In this document: positions 26,741 through 35,362 of the stretch, one piece after another
Layout of the letters: the number at the start of each line of letters is the position of its first letter
How positions within the stretch are numbered: the stretch's first letter is position 1
The notes under the pieces: generated by a model
Seen by the model: only the letters and a program-made list of their open reading frames with translations
The model's database searches: none
Told to the model about the DNA's origin: nothing
Source of the DNA: Tianweitania sediminis
GTDB lineage: Bacteria > Pseudomonadota > Alphaproteobacteria > Rhizobiales > Rhizobiaceae
Direction of reading: 5' to 3'
Length of the DNA stretch: 64,000 nucleotides
Assembly: GCF_017813335.1 (NCBI RefSeq)
Contig: NZ_JAGIYY010000002.1
Location: 186,001 to 250,000, forward strand
Translations under genes and position numbers: made by a program

Positions 26741-27475
26741 TTACCAGTCCCCGACGCTCGCCTGGATCACGGCGAGTGCGGCAACGGCTGCCGTGTCGGC
26801 CCTGAGGATGCGCGGCCCGAGCGGAATGGCCGTCACGAAAGGCAGCGCATGCAGCAGTCGGCGCTCGGCTTCTGAAAACCCACCTTCCGGCCCAACAAGA
26901 AGGGCGAGCTTTCGCTCCTCCACCTGCTGAAGCAAGGGCAAGGGATTGTTGCCGGCCGCGGCCTCGTCGCAGAAAATCAGCCGGCGGCCGGGATCCCAGC
27001 TCTCGAGCAGGCGCTCAAGCTTCATGGCCTCGCAGACCTCCGGCAAGGCGAGGATGCCGCATTGTTCGGCAGCTTCCGTGGCATTGGCCTGCAAGCGCTC
27101 GACGCCGATCCTGCTTACCTGCGTATGCTGGGTCAGAACCGGCTGCAAAACCCCGGCTCCCATCTCGACGGCCTTTTGCACAAGGTAGTCGAGCCGTCCG
27201 ACCTTGAGCGGCGCAAAGCAGTAGTGAAGTTCCGGCCGCTCCGTTTGCGGCCTTGTTTGTTCCAGCGCTTCCACGGTCACAGACTTCTTGCGAAGCTCGG
27301 AAAGCCGCGCCCGCCATTCTCCGTGCCGACCGTTGAACAACAGGATTTCGGCGCCTTCCGTCAGCCGCAGGACGTGAAGCAGGTAGTGCGTCTGTTCTGC
27401 CGCAAGCGATACCCGTCCACCCGCGCGCAGGTCCTCGGACACGAAAAGGCGTTGCATTTTATAGTTGGCGCGCAT
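26741..27475 (-). CDS. rsmE: 16S rRNA (uracil1498-N3)-methyltransferase
   Basis: A 244-residue SPOUT-class methyltransferase. It begins [16 protein letters not shown], a start seen in rhizobial RsmE, and ends with the knot region [19 protein letters not shown] and [19 protein letters not shown], which binds SAM. The open frame extends upstream to 28402 but that part is antisense to the amidotransferase gene and unlike RsmE, so ATG 27475 is used; the ATG at 27457 is the only close alternative. It probably leads into gshA. Confidence 0.95.
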   Translation of the reverse strand: MRANYKMQRLFVSEDLRAGGRVSLAAEQTHYLLHVLRLTEGAEILLFNGRHGEWRARLSELRKKSVTVEALEQTRPQTERPELHYCFAPLKVGRLDYLVQKAVEMGAGVLQPVLTQHTQVSRIGVERLQANATEAAEQCGILALPEVCEAMKLERLLESWDPGRRLIFCDEAAAGNNPLPLLQQVEERKLALLVGPEGGFSEAERRLLHALPFVTAIPLGPRILRADTAAVAALAVIQASVGDW

Positions 27476-27571
27476 GGAAGCCCCATGCGGCCTTGCTCGG
27501 GCAAGGTCAAGCTGACCGTTTGCGCCAAGCCTTCGACATGCTAGCCAGCCTCGCCCTTGGAGAGCCCTTGC

Positions 27572-28264
27572 ATGCGTGTCCTTGCCGTCCAGAACTACCC
27601 GGAAACAACGCTCGGCCAGATCGAAACGGCGCTTCGCGAGCGAGGGGCGGAGATCGTGCTTTGGCAGGCTTTCGACGGCTCGCCTATGCCCGGTGGCCCG
27701 TTTGATGCTCTCGTTGTGCTGGGCGGCGCGCAAAACGCCCTGGCCGATGAGGCCGCACCGTGGTTTGCGCCTTTGCTTGCGGCAATGCGTCAGATGGTTG
27801 AAGCCGGAAAACCGGTTCTCGGGGTTTGTCTCGGCAGCCAGCTCCTTGCCCGCGCGTTCGGAGCGCAAAATCTCGTTGGTGCCACGCATGAGTTCGGCTG
27901 GACCTCCGTGGCCCTTACCGAAGACGGCGAGGCAGACCCTGTGCTGAGCTCGGTGCAGCGGGAGTTTCTCACCTTCCAATGGCACGACGACACTTTCGTG
28001 CTGCCGCGGGCTGGCGTTCGGCTGGCCGGAAACGATGCCGCCCATAACCAGGCGCTCCGCATCGGGCGCGCCGGCTACGGCATCCAGTTCCACTTCGAAG
28101 CCGATCGGAGCGTGCTTGCCCGATGGACCGAAGTTTATAGGGACGCGATGCTGGCGCAGGATCAGGATTGGCCGAAGCGCTTTGCAGAGGAACGCGAAAC
28201 GACGGGGCGGGTGGCAGACGAAAACGGGCTGGCGATCGCGCGCGCTTGGGCAGCGCTCATCTAG
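27572..28264 (+). CDS. Type 1 glutamine amidotransferase (GuaA-like domain protein)
   Basis: A 230-residue single-domain class I amidotransferase with the nucleophile elbow [19 protein letters not shown] and a downstream GIQFHFEAD that gives the His-x-Glu pair. It resembles the stand-alone GMP-synthase-like glutaminases (YfeJ type) whose substrates are often unknown; some act on gamma-glutamyl compounds. The ATG at 27572 follows GGAGAG at suitable spacing. It is divergent from rsmE with a 96-base gap. Confidence 0.85.
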   Translation: MRVLAVQNYPETTLGQIETALRERGAEIVLWQAFDGSPMPGGPFDALVVLGGAQNALADEAAPWFAPLLAAMRQMVEAGKPVLGVCLGSQLLARAFGAQNLVGATHEFGWTSVALTEDGEADPVLSSVQREFLTFQWHDDTFVLPRAGVRLAGNDAAHNQALRIGRAGYGIQFHFEADRSVLARWTEVYRDAMLAQDQDWPKRFAEERETTGRVADENGLAIARAWAALI

Positions 28265-28520
28265 GGTCTTGGCCCGGCGGCGTGGCATTTTTGGCACGCC
28301 TGAAGGAAGTGTGTGGATCCGCTCTTCCACCCGCTTCCGCTCGCACGTGCGGACGGCTAGAAGCCGCCGCGTCGAGACCGGCGACCCCCGCAGCTGATGC
28401 AATTCTGCACCACTCGCGCAGATCGCTCAATCGAGTGAAACCCGAAGGCATATTCAGCGTTTATCGAGCAACCGGATAGTAACCGGTGACTGACAAGGTT
28501 TGTGGATCGGAAATCTAGAG
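28265..28520. other. Gap with no recognised gene
   Basis: This 256-base stretch has no convincing coding frame or tRNA fold. It contains a GGCGTG-N10-CACGCC hairpin at about 28278-28299 just after the amidotransferase gene, which may end its transcript although the T-run is inside the loop. Confidence 0.4.
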
Positions 28521-28658
28521 ATGACCCCCGTGCGTGCTTTTTTCCTTTCCATGGTAATGATGTCTGCCATCGCGATGTGGGGGGCCGGCATCTATACGGC
28601 TGACGCTTCGGTCCATATGCAGGTGACCGATGGCTATGGCGTGAGTGCCACGCACTAA
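28521..28658 (+). CDS. Small hypothetical protein, single membrane segment or signal peptide
   Basis: A 45-codon frame starts at an ATG after CTAGAG and ends TAA. The peptide MTPVRAFFLSMVMMSAIAMW is Met-rich and hydrophobic, followed by GAGIYTADASVHMQVTDGYG. That would give one N-terminal helix, possibly cleaved after ADA, and a short polar tail. I do not recognise a family. Its stop overlaps the stop of the convergent phosphatase gene by four bases. Confidence 0.45.
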   Translation: MTPVRAFFLSMVMMSAIAMWGAGIYTADASVHMQVTDGYGVSATH

Positions 28659-29401
28659 CGGCCGGTCGAGCGAACCTCCAGTACACGCTTCTCATCGGCA
28701 TCGAGTGCGATCGCACTGAGCAAGCCGGACTTCACGACGCCCGTGTCGATGTTGATGCGGTTGCGGTGAAGTTGGGCCCGTTCGATGGGTGTGTGGCCAT
28801 GCACGATGATTTTCGGATGCAGCGTATCTGCACCCGAAAACTCCTTGCGGATGTTCAGAAGATCGCAGGCTTCTTGCCGGTCCAGCGGGATGCCGGGGCG
28901 AATACCCGCATGGCAGAAGAAATAATCTCCAAACGAGGCGCTTAGCGCCGTTTGTTGCAGAAAATCGAGGTGGCTCGACCGCATCGCATTGACGAGATCG
29001 GTGTGTGCTGCGTGCCGGCCTTCGCTGGTGCTGAAGTCGACGCTCACGCCATAGGACTGCGCCATCCACTCCCCGCCATGATCGGCAAAGAACTCGCCGC
29101 CGGAGGGATCATGCAGGAAGTCGACGAAGCCCTGTTCGTGGTTGCCGCGCAAAAACAGCATGCGGCTGTCGCTTGAGCGTTCCACCAACTGGTCCAGCAC
29201 GCCCCTGCTGTCGGGACCGTTGTCAATGTAATCGCCGATATGGATGACGCGCCAATCGGCCGGGCGATCGCGGTCCAATTCGGCGTCGATTGCAGCATGC
29301 ATCGCGCGAAGAAGATCCGAACAGCCATGGATGTCGCCAATCGCGTACAGTCGCAAGCCGCTCGGCGCACGCGCTGCCTTGAGTGAAATCCCGTCGCTCA
29401 C
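28655..29401 (-). CDS. Metallophosphoesterase (PPP-family serine/threonine phosphatase-like)
   Basis: A 248-residue calcineurin-like phosphatase with the three metal signatures in order: YAIGDIHGCSDLL near residue 20, HIGDYIDNGPDSRGV near 54 and MLFLRGNHEQGF near 82, then a late IVHGHTPIE. Bacterial members of this ApaH/PrpA-like group dephosphorylate proteins or nucleotides. The start is a GTG at 29401 that overlaps the stop of the upstream FMN-dehydrogenase gene (GTGA), so it is coupled to that gene. Its substrate is unknown. Confidence 0.88.
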   Translation of the reverse strand: MSDGISLKAARAPSGLRLYAIGDIHGCSDLLRAMHAAIDAELDRDRPADWRVIHIGDYIDNGPDSRGVLDQLVERSSDSRMLFLRGNHEQGFVDFLHDPSGGEFFADHGGEWMAQSYGVSVDFSTSEGRHAAHTDLVNAMRSSHLDFLQQTALSASFGDYFFCHAGIRPGIPLDRQEACDLLNIRKEFSGADTLHPKIIVHGHTPIERAQLHRNRINIDTGVVKSGLLSAIALDADEKRVLEVRSTGR

Positions 29402-30576
29402 TGGCTTGGCCGCGCCGGCTCGGCTTCCACAACGGGCAAGCGGTGGTGCAGCAGGTCAGGACCGGCTTCGCGGATGTCGCGCTTGCCGCACAAGGCCATC
29501 GTGATGTCGAGTTCCTTGCGGATGATATCCAGCGCCATGGTGACGCCGCGCTTGCCGTAGGCGCCGAGGCCATAAAGGAAGGGCCGGCCGATATAGGTGC
29601 CTTTCGCGCCGAGGCACAGCGCCTTCATCACGTCCTGCCCGGAGCGAATCCCGCCGTCGAGATGCACCTCGATGCTGTCGCCCACTGCCTGGACAATTTC
29701 CGGCAGCACCGAAATCGACGACGGAGCGCCATCGAGCTGACGGCCGCCGTGGTTCGACACGATGATCGCATCGGCGCCCGTGTCCGCTGCGCGGCGCGCA
29801 TCTTCAGGATCCATGATGCCCTTCAGGATCAGCTTGCCGCCCCATTGCTCCTTGATCCAGGCAACATCGGACCACGACAAGCGGGGGTCGAACTGTTCGG
29901 CAGTCCAGGAAGACAGGGAGGAAAGATCGCCCACACCCTTCGCATGGCCGACAATGTTGCCGAAGCTGTGCCGTTTGGTTTGCGTCATCTCCCACGCCCA
30001 GAATGGCCGCGTGGCAACCTGCCAGACATGCTTCGGCGTAAACTTCGGCGGCGCAGAAAGCCCGTTGCGGATGTCCTTGTGGCGCTGGCCGAGGATCTGC
30101 AGGTCCAGGGTCAGCACCAGAGCCGAACATCCTGCCGCTTTGGCGCGGCTGATAAGGGACGCCACGAAGGTGCGGTCCTTCATCACGTAAAGCTGGAACC
30201 AGAACGGCTTGGTCGTATGGGCCGCCACGTCTTCGATCGAGCAGATGCTCATCGTCGAAAGGGTGAACGGCACGCCGAAGGCTTCGGCCGCCTGCGCCGC
30301 AAGGATCTCGCCATCGGCGTGTTGCATGCCCGTCAAACCGGTCGGCGCGAGAGCAACCGGCATAGACACGGTTTCGCCGATCATGGTGCTTTGCAGCGAA
30401 CGGTTGGTCATATCGACCAAAACACGCTGGCGCAGCTTGATCGCCGCGAAATCCGCTTCGTTGGCCTTGTAGGTGCCTTCTGTCCAGGCGCCGGAATCGG
30501 CGTAGTCGAAGAACATTTTCGGCACACGCCGCCGTGCCCGGGCCTTCAGTTCAGCAATTGTAAGCGGCGTTCCCAC
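29398..30576 (-). CDS. lldD: FMN-dependent alpha-hydroxy-acid dehydrogenase (L-lactate dehydrogenase type)
   Basis: A 392-residue TIM-barrel flavoenzyme. Blocks include TIAELKARARRRVPKMFFDY, LAPTGLTGMQHADGE, ALVLTLDLQILGQRHKDIRN and the catalytic IIVSNHGGRQLDGAPSS with the His and Arg that bind the 2-hydroxyacid, followed by VHLDGGIRSGQDVMKAL. It oxidises L-lactate or a related acid at the inner membrane. I prefer the GTG at 30576 because GGAGAACC lies eight bases upstream; the frame is open to a TTG at 30597. It is divergent from glcD, and its stop overlaps the phosphatase start. Confidence 0.92.
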   Translation of the reverse strand: MGTPLTIAELKARARRRVPKMFFDYADSGAWTEGTYKANEADFAAIKLRQRVLVDMTNRSLQSTMIGETVSMPVALAPTGLTGMQHADGEILAAQAAEAFGVPFTLSTMSICSIEDVAAHTTKPFWFQLYVMKDRTFVASLISRAKAAGCSALVLTLDLQILGQRHKDIRNGLSAPPKFTPKHVWQVATRPFWAWEMTQTKRHSFGNIVGHAKGVGDLSSLSSWTAEQFDPRLSWSDVAWIKEQWGGKLILKGIMDPEDARRAADTGADAIIVSNHGGRQLDGAPSSISVLPEIVQAVGDSIEVHLDGGIRSGQDVMKALCLGAKGTYIGRPFLYGLGAYGKRGVTMALDIIRKELDITMALCGKRDIREAGPDLLHHRLPVVEAEPARPSQ

Positions 30577-30665
30577 GTTCGGTTCTCCGTCAGGCAAGGT
30601 CGTTGCGGTGTAGGGCTGTGCACTCTATTGGTCAAACAGCAAGCACGGATGCACAAGGAGGATCG

Positions 30666-32159
30666 ATGTCGCTCGCGATGCCGCAGCCCGATGCCGCCGT
30701 GCTGGCGAAGCGCGCCGAAATCGCGGCCGACCTGCGCACCATTGTTCCGGGCGAAGGCGTGGTGGAAGCGCCCAATGAGATGCGCGTGTTCGAAACCGAT
30801 GGGCTTACAGCCTATCGCCAGCTGCCGCTGGTCGTGGTGCTGCCAGAAACAACCCAGCAGGTGTCGCGCATCCTGCGCTACTGCAACGAACGGAACATCC
30901 GTGTCGTGCCCCGTGGTTCGGGCACGTCACTGTCAGGTGGTGCGCTGCCCCTCGCGGATGCCGTGCTCCTCGTGATGAGCCGCTTCAACCGCATTCTTGA
31001 CATCGACTACGTCAATCGCTGCGTGATTGCCCAGCCGGGCGTGACCAATCTTGGAATCTCCCAGGCGGTGGAAGAAGAGCGCTTCTACTACGCGCCCGAT
31101 CCATCCTCGCAAATCGCCTGTTCGATCGGCGGCAACGTCGCCGAGAACTCCGGCGGCGTGCACTGCCTGAAATATGGCCTCACTGCCAACAACGTGCTTG
31201 GCGTCGAGATGGTGCTGATCACGGGGGAGGTGATCCGTCTGGGTGGCAAGCATCTCGATAGCGAGGGCTACGACCTGCTCGGCGTGATGACCGGATCCGA
31301 AGGATTGCTCGGCGTCGTCACGGAAGTGACGGTTCGCATCCTGCAGCGCCCGGAAGCAGCGCGGGCGCTGCTGCTCGGCTTCCCAAGCAGCGAACAGGCT
31401 GGCCAATGCGTTGCCGAAATCATCGGCGCAGGCATCATTCCAGGCGGCATGGAGATGATGGATGAGCCGGCGATCCACGCGGCCGAGGACTTCGTCCAGG
31501 CCGGCTACCCCCTTGATGTGGAAGCCTTGCTGATCGTGGAACTGGACGGGCCTGGGCCGGAAATCGAGCACCTGATCGGACAGGTCGAAGCGATTGCCAC
31601 CGACAACGGCTCGACCACCTGCCGGATCTCCCAATCGGAAGAAGAGCGGCTGGCTTTCTGGGCCGGCCGCAAGGCAGCCTTCCCCGCAGTGGGCCGCATC
31701 TCGCCCGACTATTACTGCATGGACGGCACCATCCCGCGGAAAGAACTGCCTCGCGTCCTGGCCGGCATGCGCGAAATGTCCGAGCGCTACGGGTTGCGGG
31801 TGGCAAATGTCTTTCATGCCGGCGACGGCAACCTGCATCCGCTCATCCTGTATGATGCAAACATACCTGGCGAGCTCGCAAAGGCAGAAAGCTTCGGCAA
31901 CGATATTCTGCGTCTTTGCGTGGAGGTTGGCGGCGTCTTGACCGGAGAACACGGCGTCGGCGTGGAAAAACGCGATTTGATGCCCGTGATGTTCAGCCAG
32001 GTCGATCTTGATCAACAGATGCGCGTGAAATGCGCTTTCGATCCGAACCACTTGTTGAACCCGGGAAAAGTGTTCCCCCAACTGCGTCGCTGCGCTGAAC
32101 TCGGCCGCATGCACATTCATGCAGGGAAGATGCCCTTTCCCGACATTCCCCGATTTTGA
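30666..32159 (+). CDS. glcD: Glycolate oxidase FAD-binding subunit
   Basis: A 497-residue FAD-linked oxidase starting at ATG 30666 after AAGGAGGATCG. The PCMH-type FAD domain shows RVVPRGSGTSLSGGALPLAD, QPGVTNLGISQAVEE and IGGNVAENSGGVHCLKYGLT; the C-terminal oxidase domain shows VFHAGDGNLHPLILYD and LTGEHGVGVEKRD. It oxidises glycolate (possibly D-lactate) to the 2-oxoacid, working with GlcE and GlcF at the membrane. Only 25 bases separate it from glcE. The divergent FMN-type dehydrogenase is a second, unrelated 2-hydroxyacid oxidase. Confidence 0.95.
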   Translation: MSLAMPQPDAAVLAKRAEIAADLRTIVPGEGVVEAPNEMRVFETDGLTAYRQLPLVVVLPETTQQVSRILRYCNERNIRVVPRGSGTSLSGGALPLADAVLLVMSRFNRILDIDYVNRCVIAQPGVTNLGISQAVEEERFYYAPDPSSQIACSIGGNVAENSGGVHCLKYGLTANNVLGVEMVLITGEVIRLGGKHLDSEGYDLLGVMTGSEGLLGVVTEVTVRILQRPEAARALLLGFPSSEQAGQCVAEIIGAGIIPGGMEMMDEPAIHAAEDFVQAGYPLDVEALLIVELDGPGPEIEHLIGQVEAIATDNGSTTCRISQSEEERLAFWAGRKAAFPAVGRISPDYYCMDGTIPRKELPRVLAGMREMSERYGLRVANVFHAGDGNLHPLILYDANIPGELAKAESFGNDILRLCVEVGGVLTGEHGVGVEKRDLMPVMFSQVDLDQQMRVKCAFDPNHLLNPGKVFPQLRRCAELGRMHIHAGKMPFPDIPRF

Positions 32160-32184
32160 CCGCCATCTTGAAGTCAAGCATCCG

Positions 32185-33381
32185 ATGACCACCTTCACCC
32201 CGACCGCTGACGAGGATGTGGTAGCCTCCGTGCAATGGGCTTTGGCGGAAAATGCGCCGCTGGAGATCATGGGAGAGGGCTCGAAACGCGGCATTGGTCG
32301 CCCGGCGCAAACCGAGCACGCCATCAACCTTTCAGCCCTTTCCGGCATTACGCTGTACGAACCGGAAGAACTGGTCCTGTCCGCGCGAGCTGGGACGCCT
32401 CTCGCGAAGATCGAGGAGCTGCTGAAGCGCAACCGTCAGCAGCTGGCGTTTGAACCGATGGACTACGGTCCCTTGCTTGAACAGCCCGCGGGTCGTGGCA
32501 CGATCGGTGGCGTGCTTGCGGGCAATCTCGCCGGACCGCGACGGCTCAAGGCCGGTGCGGCTCGCGATCATGTTCTGGGTGTGAGCGTGGTGTCCGGTCG
32601 CGGCGAGCTGTTCAAGTCAGGCGGGCGCGTGGTGAAAAACGTCACCGGCTACGATCTTTCCAAGGTGATGGCCGGATCCTGGGGAACGCTGGGCGTCCTG
32701 ACCAGCCTGACGTTCAAGGTGCTGCCGGCTCCGGAGATGGAAGCCACCTTGCTGGTGCGCGGATTGAGCGAGGGCGACGCTGCGGCGGCAATGGCGCTTG
32801 CCATGGGCTCAAGCGCGGAAGTGTCGTCTGCCGCGCACCTGCCGGAAGGGATCAGCACACCGACGCTGAACGTGCTCCTGGGCAGCGGGCCGAAAACGCT
32901 GCTGCGCCTGGAAGGCTTTGGCCCGTCTGTCGCGTATCGTTTCGATCTTCTCCACCGGCTCCTGCGTGACGGGGGGGTTATCGAGCGGATCGACGACTCA
33001 ACAGCCGTTTGGGCGGAAATCCGCGACTGCGCTCCCTTTGCTGACAACACAGATCGCCCGGTGTGGCGTGTTTCCATGGCGCCCTCCGAAGCCTACAAGA
33101 TGGTGGCCGAATTGCGCATGCACGCCGGTGCCGCGGCTTTCTACGATTGGCAGGGTGGTTTGGTTTGGCTGCGCATGGAAGCGGAACCGGAAGCGGAAGG
33201 CATTCGTGCCCTAGTCGCGCATTTCGGTGGGGGACATGCCACACTCGTGCGTGCGTCGCCGTCGGTGCGTGCTTCAACGCCGGTGTTCCAGCCCCAGCCC
33301 CCCGCGCTCGCAGCGCTCTCCGCACGCCTGAAAGAGCAATTTGATCCGAACGGCATCCTCAATCCCGGCCGGATGGGGTAG
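32185..33381 (+). CDS. glcE: Glycolate oxidase FAD-binding subunit
   Basis: A 398-residue, shorter FAD-binding partner of GlcD. It has the PCMH-like region MTTFTPTADEDVVASVQWAL, GRGTIGGVLAGNLAGPRRLK, VVKNVTGYDLSKVMAGSWGT, and ends LKEQFDPNGILNPGRMG as GlcE does. It does not have the full second oxidase domain of GlcD. It lies between glcD and a DUF433/DUF5615 pair that separates it from glcF; in most genomes glcE and glcF are adjacent. Confidence 0.94.
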   Translation: MTTFTPTADEDVVASVQWALAENAPLEIMGEGSKRGIGRPAQTEHAINLSALSGITLYEPEELVLSARAGTPLAKIEELLKRNRQQLAFEPMDYGPLLEQPAGRGTIGGVLAGNLAGPRRLKAGAARDHVLGVSVVSGRGELFKSGGRVVKNVTGYDLSKVMAGSWGTLGVLTSLTFKVLPAPEMEATLLVRGLSEGDAAAAMALAMGSSAEVSSAAHLPEGISTPTLNVLLGSGPKTLLRLEGFGPSVAYRFDLLHRLLRDGGVIERIDDSTAVWAEIRDCAPFADNTDRPVWRVSMAPSEAYKMVAELRMHAGAAAFYDWQGGLVWLRMEAEPEAEGIRALVAHFGGGHATLVRASPSVRASTPVFQPQPPALAALSARLKEQFDPNGILNPGRMG

Positions 33382-33408
33382 GATGAACTGGCGTTGGAGA
33401 ATGAACCG

Positions 33409-33639
33409 ATGGACAACATCGCTATAATAGAAGAAGAGTTGTTCGAGCCACACCCAGATATCGTGAGTGGGGCCGTTGTCCTTCGAGGCACCCGCATTCC
33501 CGTTGAAGCCTTTTTCGAGAACCTTGCGGCGGGGTTGACGCTTGAGGAACTGCTGCGGAACTACCCCGCAGTCGGCCGCGAAAGAGCCGAGGCGGCGATC
33601 CTTCAGGCTGGTCGGAAGTTCGTGAAGGCGGCTGCTTGA
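33409..33639 (+). CDS. DUF433 antitoxin-like protein
   Basis: A 76-residue protein with the DUF433 signature HPDIVSGAVVLRGTRIPVEA and FENLAAGLTLEELLRNYPAV, a small winged-helix-like domain that usually acts as the antitoxin partner of PIN-like DUF5615 proteins. The ATG at 33409 follows GGAGA at good spacing; an in-frame TTG at 33394 is the alternative. It starts 27 bases after glcE and overlaps the next gene (TTGA). DNA binding and toxin neutralisation are inferred from the family. Confidence 0.85.
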   Translation: MDNIAIIEEELFEPHPDIVSGAVVLRGTRIPVEAFFENLAAGLTLEELLRNYPAVGRERAEAAILQAGRKFVKAAA

Positions 33640-34013
33640 AGCGGGCAGTCGTCGACGAAGGCACTCCTGCTGAAGTCGCGGCTCTGCTGACGTCGCCGGA
33701 AGTCGAAGTCGCCAACTTTCCCGACACATGGCGAAGCCTGCCCGACAAGCACGTCTTGCAAGCCGCCGCCCAAGGGTTCAATTGGCTCATCACCTGGGAC
33801 AGGAACATGCCCCACCAACAGCACCTCAGGGAGCTTGCGCTTTCGGTTCTGGTCTTGCCGGTGGCGGCTTTTCCTGAGATCGATCGCATCCGAACTCCGG
33901 TATCACTAGCCCTTCTGCGGCCGTTCCTGGGCAGGTTTGTCGTTCTTGATCGCGCAGGCGGCATCATTGGTGTTCCGTCGACACACCTGAGCGGCAGTCA
34001 AGGGACCAGCTGA
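33636..34013 (+). CDS. DUF5615 PIN-like toxin-type protein
   Basis: A 125-residue protein starting at a TTG that overlaps the DUF433 stop. MKRAVVDEGTPAEVAALL, then VANFPDTWRSLPDKHVLQAA and GFNWLITWDRNMPHQ follow the acidic pattern of DUF5615 PIN-like domains (Asp8-Glu9, Asp37, Asp54 by count), consistent with a metal-dependent ribonuclease. The last third is longer than usual. Its TGA shares a base with the glcF ATG (TGATG), so glcF translation may be coupled to it. Activity is unproven, and domesticated forms are possible. Confidence 0.72.
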   Translation: MKRAVVDEGTPAEVAALLTSPEVEVANFPDTWRSLPDKHVLQAAAQGFNWLITWDRNMPHQQHLRELALSVLVLPVAAFPEIDRIRTPVSLALLRPFLGRFVVLDRAGGIIGVPSTHLSGSQGTS

Positions 34014-35302
34014 TGCAAACCACATTCACGGCCGAACAGCTCGAAGATCCGCATGTGGCGGAGTCCGAGAAGATCCTGCGCAACTGCGTGCATTGCGGGT
34101 TCTGCACCGCCACGTGTCCGACCTATGTGACGCTCGGCAATGAGCTCGACAGCCCGCGCGGGCGCATCTACCTCATCAAGGACATGCTGGAAAACAATCG
34201 TCCGGCGGACAAGGAGATCGTCACGCACATCGATCGCTGCCTGTCCTGCCTGGCCTGCATGACGACGTGCCCTTCGGGCGTGAACTACATGCATCTCGTG
34301 GATCACGCGCGCGCCCATATCGAGCGTACCTACCATCGCCCGATGATCGACCGGCTGATCCGCTCCGCCTTGGCTGCCGTGCTGCCTTACCCGGAGCGGT
34401 TCAGGGCAGCGCTTGGGCTGGCGAAGCTCGGACGGCCCTTGGCGCCGCTTTTGGACAAGATCCGGCCGTTGAAGCCGCTGGCTGCCATGTTGAAGCTCGC
34501 GCCGCACAGCCTCCCGCCGGCTGCTCCGACAGCAACAGCAGTTGCGCCGCTTCCGCTGAAAGGCCGCGTGGCCGTGCTGGCCGGCTGTGCGCAATCTGTT
34601 CTCGACCCCGAGATCAACGCGGCCACCGGGCGTTTGCTGGCGCGCCTCGGGATCGAAACCGTGGCGGCGCCTGGGGAAGGCTGCTGCGGCGCGCTTGTTC
34701 ATCATCTTGGACGCGAAGATGCGGCCTTGGAGATGGCGCGGCGCAATGTCGATGCCTGGACGCGGGAGATCGAGACGAACGGGCTGGATGCGATCGTGAT
34801 TACCGCCTCCGGCTGCGGCACCACGATAAAGGACTATGGCTTTATGCTGCGGCTTGATCCGGCCTACTCGGAGAAAGCAAAGCGCGTGTCGCAGCTCGCG
34901 CGCGATGTCACGGAGTACCTCGCCGATCTGGACCTGCCTGAGCCGATGCATCGCGAGGCAATGGAGGTTGCCTACCATTCCGCTTGTTCCATGCAGCACG
35001 GCCAGAAGATCACGCGCCAGCCGAAGGCACTGCTTCGGGCTGCCGGCTTCACCGTCCGCGAACCCCGGGAAGGGCATCTGTGCTGCGGTTCGGCCGGCAC
35101 CTACAACATTCTTCAGCCGGAGATTTCCGCGCGCTTGCGCGACCGCAAGGTGCGCAACATCGAGGCAACGCGCGCAGCCGTGATTGCCACAGGCAATATT
35201 GGCTGCATGACCCAGATCGGCTCCGCGTCGAAGATGCCCGTGGTGCACACGGTGCAGCTTCTGGATTGGGCGTATGGCGGTCCCAAGCCCGCAAATCTCT
35301 GA
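34013..35302 (+). CDS. glcF: Glycolate oxidase iron-sulfur subunit
   Basis: A 429-residue protein with two [4Fe-4S] motifs, Cys25/28/31/35 (NCVHCGFCTATCP) and Cys76/79/82/86 (CLSCLACMTTCP), then two CCG domains (GEGCCGALVHHLG and HLCCGSAGTYNIL). It passes electrons from GlcDE to the quinone pool. The start overlaps the DUF5615 stop. Despite the inserted toxin-antitoxin-like pair, all three glc genes look intact, with no frameshift. Confidence 0.95.
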   Translation: MQTTFTAEQLEDPHVAESEKILRNCVHCGFCTATCPTYVTLGNELDSPRGRIYLIKDMLENNRPADKEIVTHIDRCLSCLACMTTCPSGVNYMHLVDHARAHIERTYHRPMIDRLIRSALAAVLPYPERFRAALGLAKLGRPLAPLLDKIRPLKPLAAMLKLAPHSLPPAAPTATAVAPLPLKGRVAVLAGCAQSVLDPEINAATGRLLARLGIETVAAPGEGCCGALVHHLGREDAALEMARRNVDAWTREIETNGLDAIVITASGCGTTIKDYGFMLRLDPAYSEKAKRVSQLARDVTEYLADLDLPEPMHREAMEVAYHSACSMQHGQKITRQPKALLRAAGFTVREPREGHLCCGSAGTYNILQPEISARLRDRKVRNIEATRAAVIATGNIGCMTQIGSASKMPVVHTVQLLDWAYGGPKPANL

Positions 35303-35362
35303 GCGCAACAAGTACGCTCCAAGGGAGCGCTCACGGAACGTTTCCGGGCTTCAGGCTATTTC

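Noticed and set aside
33409..34013. Frameshifted fragment of glcE or glcF as the origin of the two small genes
   Set aside because: Both read as complete DUF433 and DUF5615 domains, and glcE and glcF are themselves full length.
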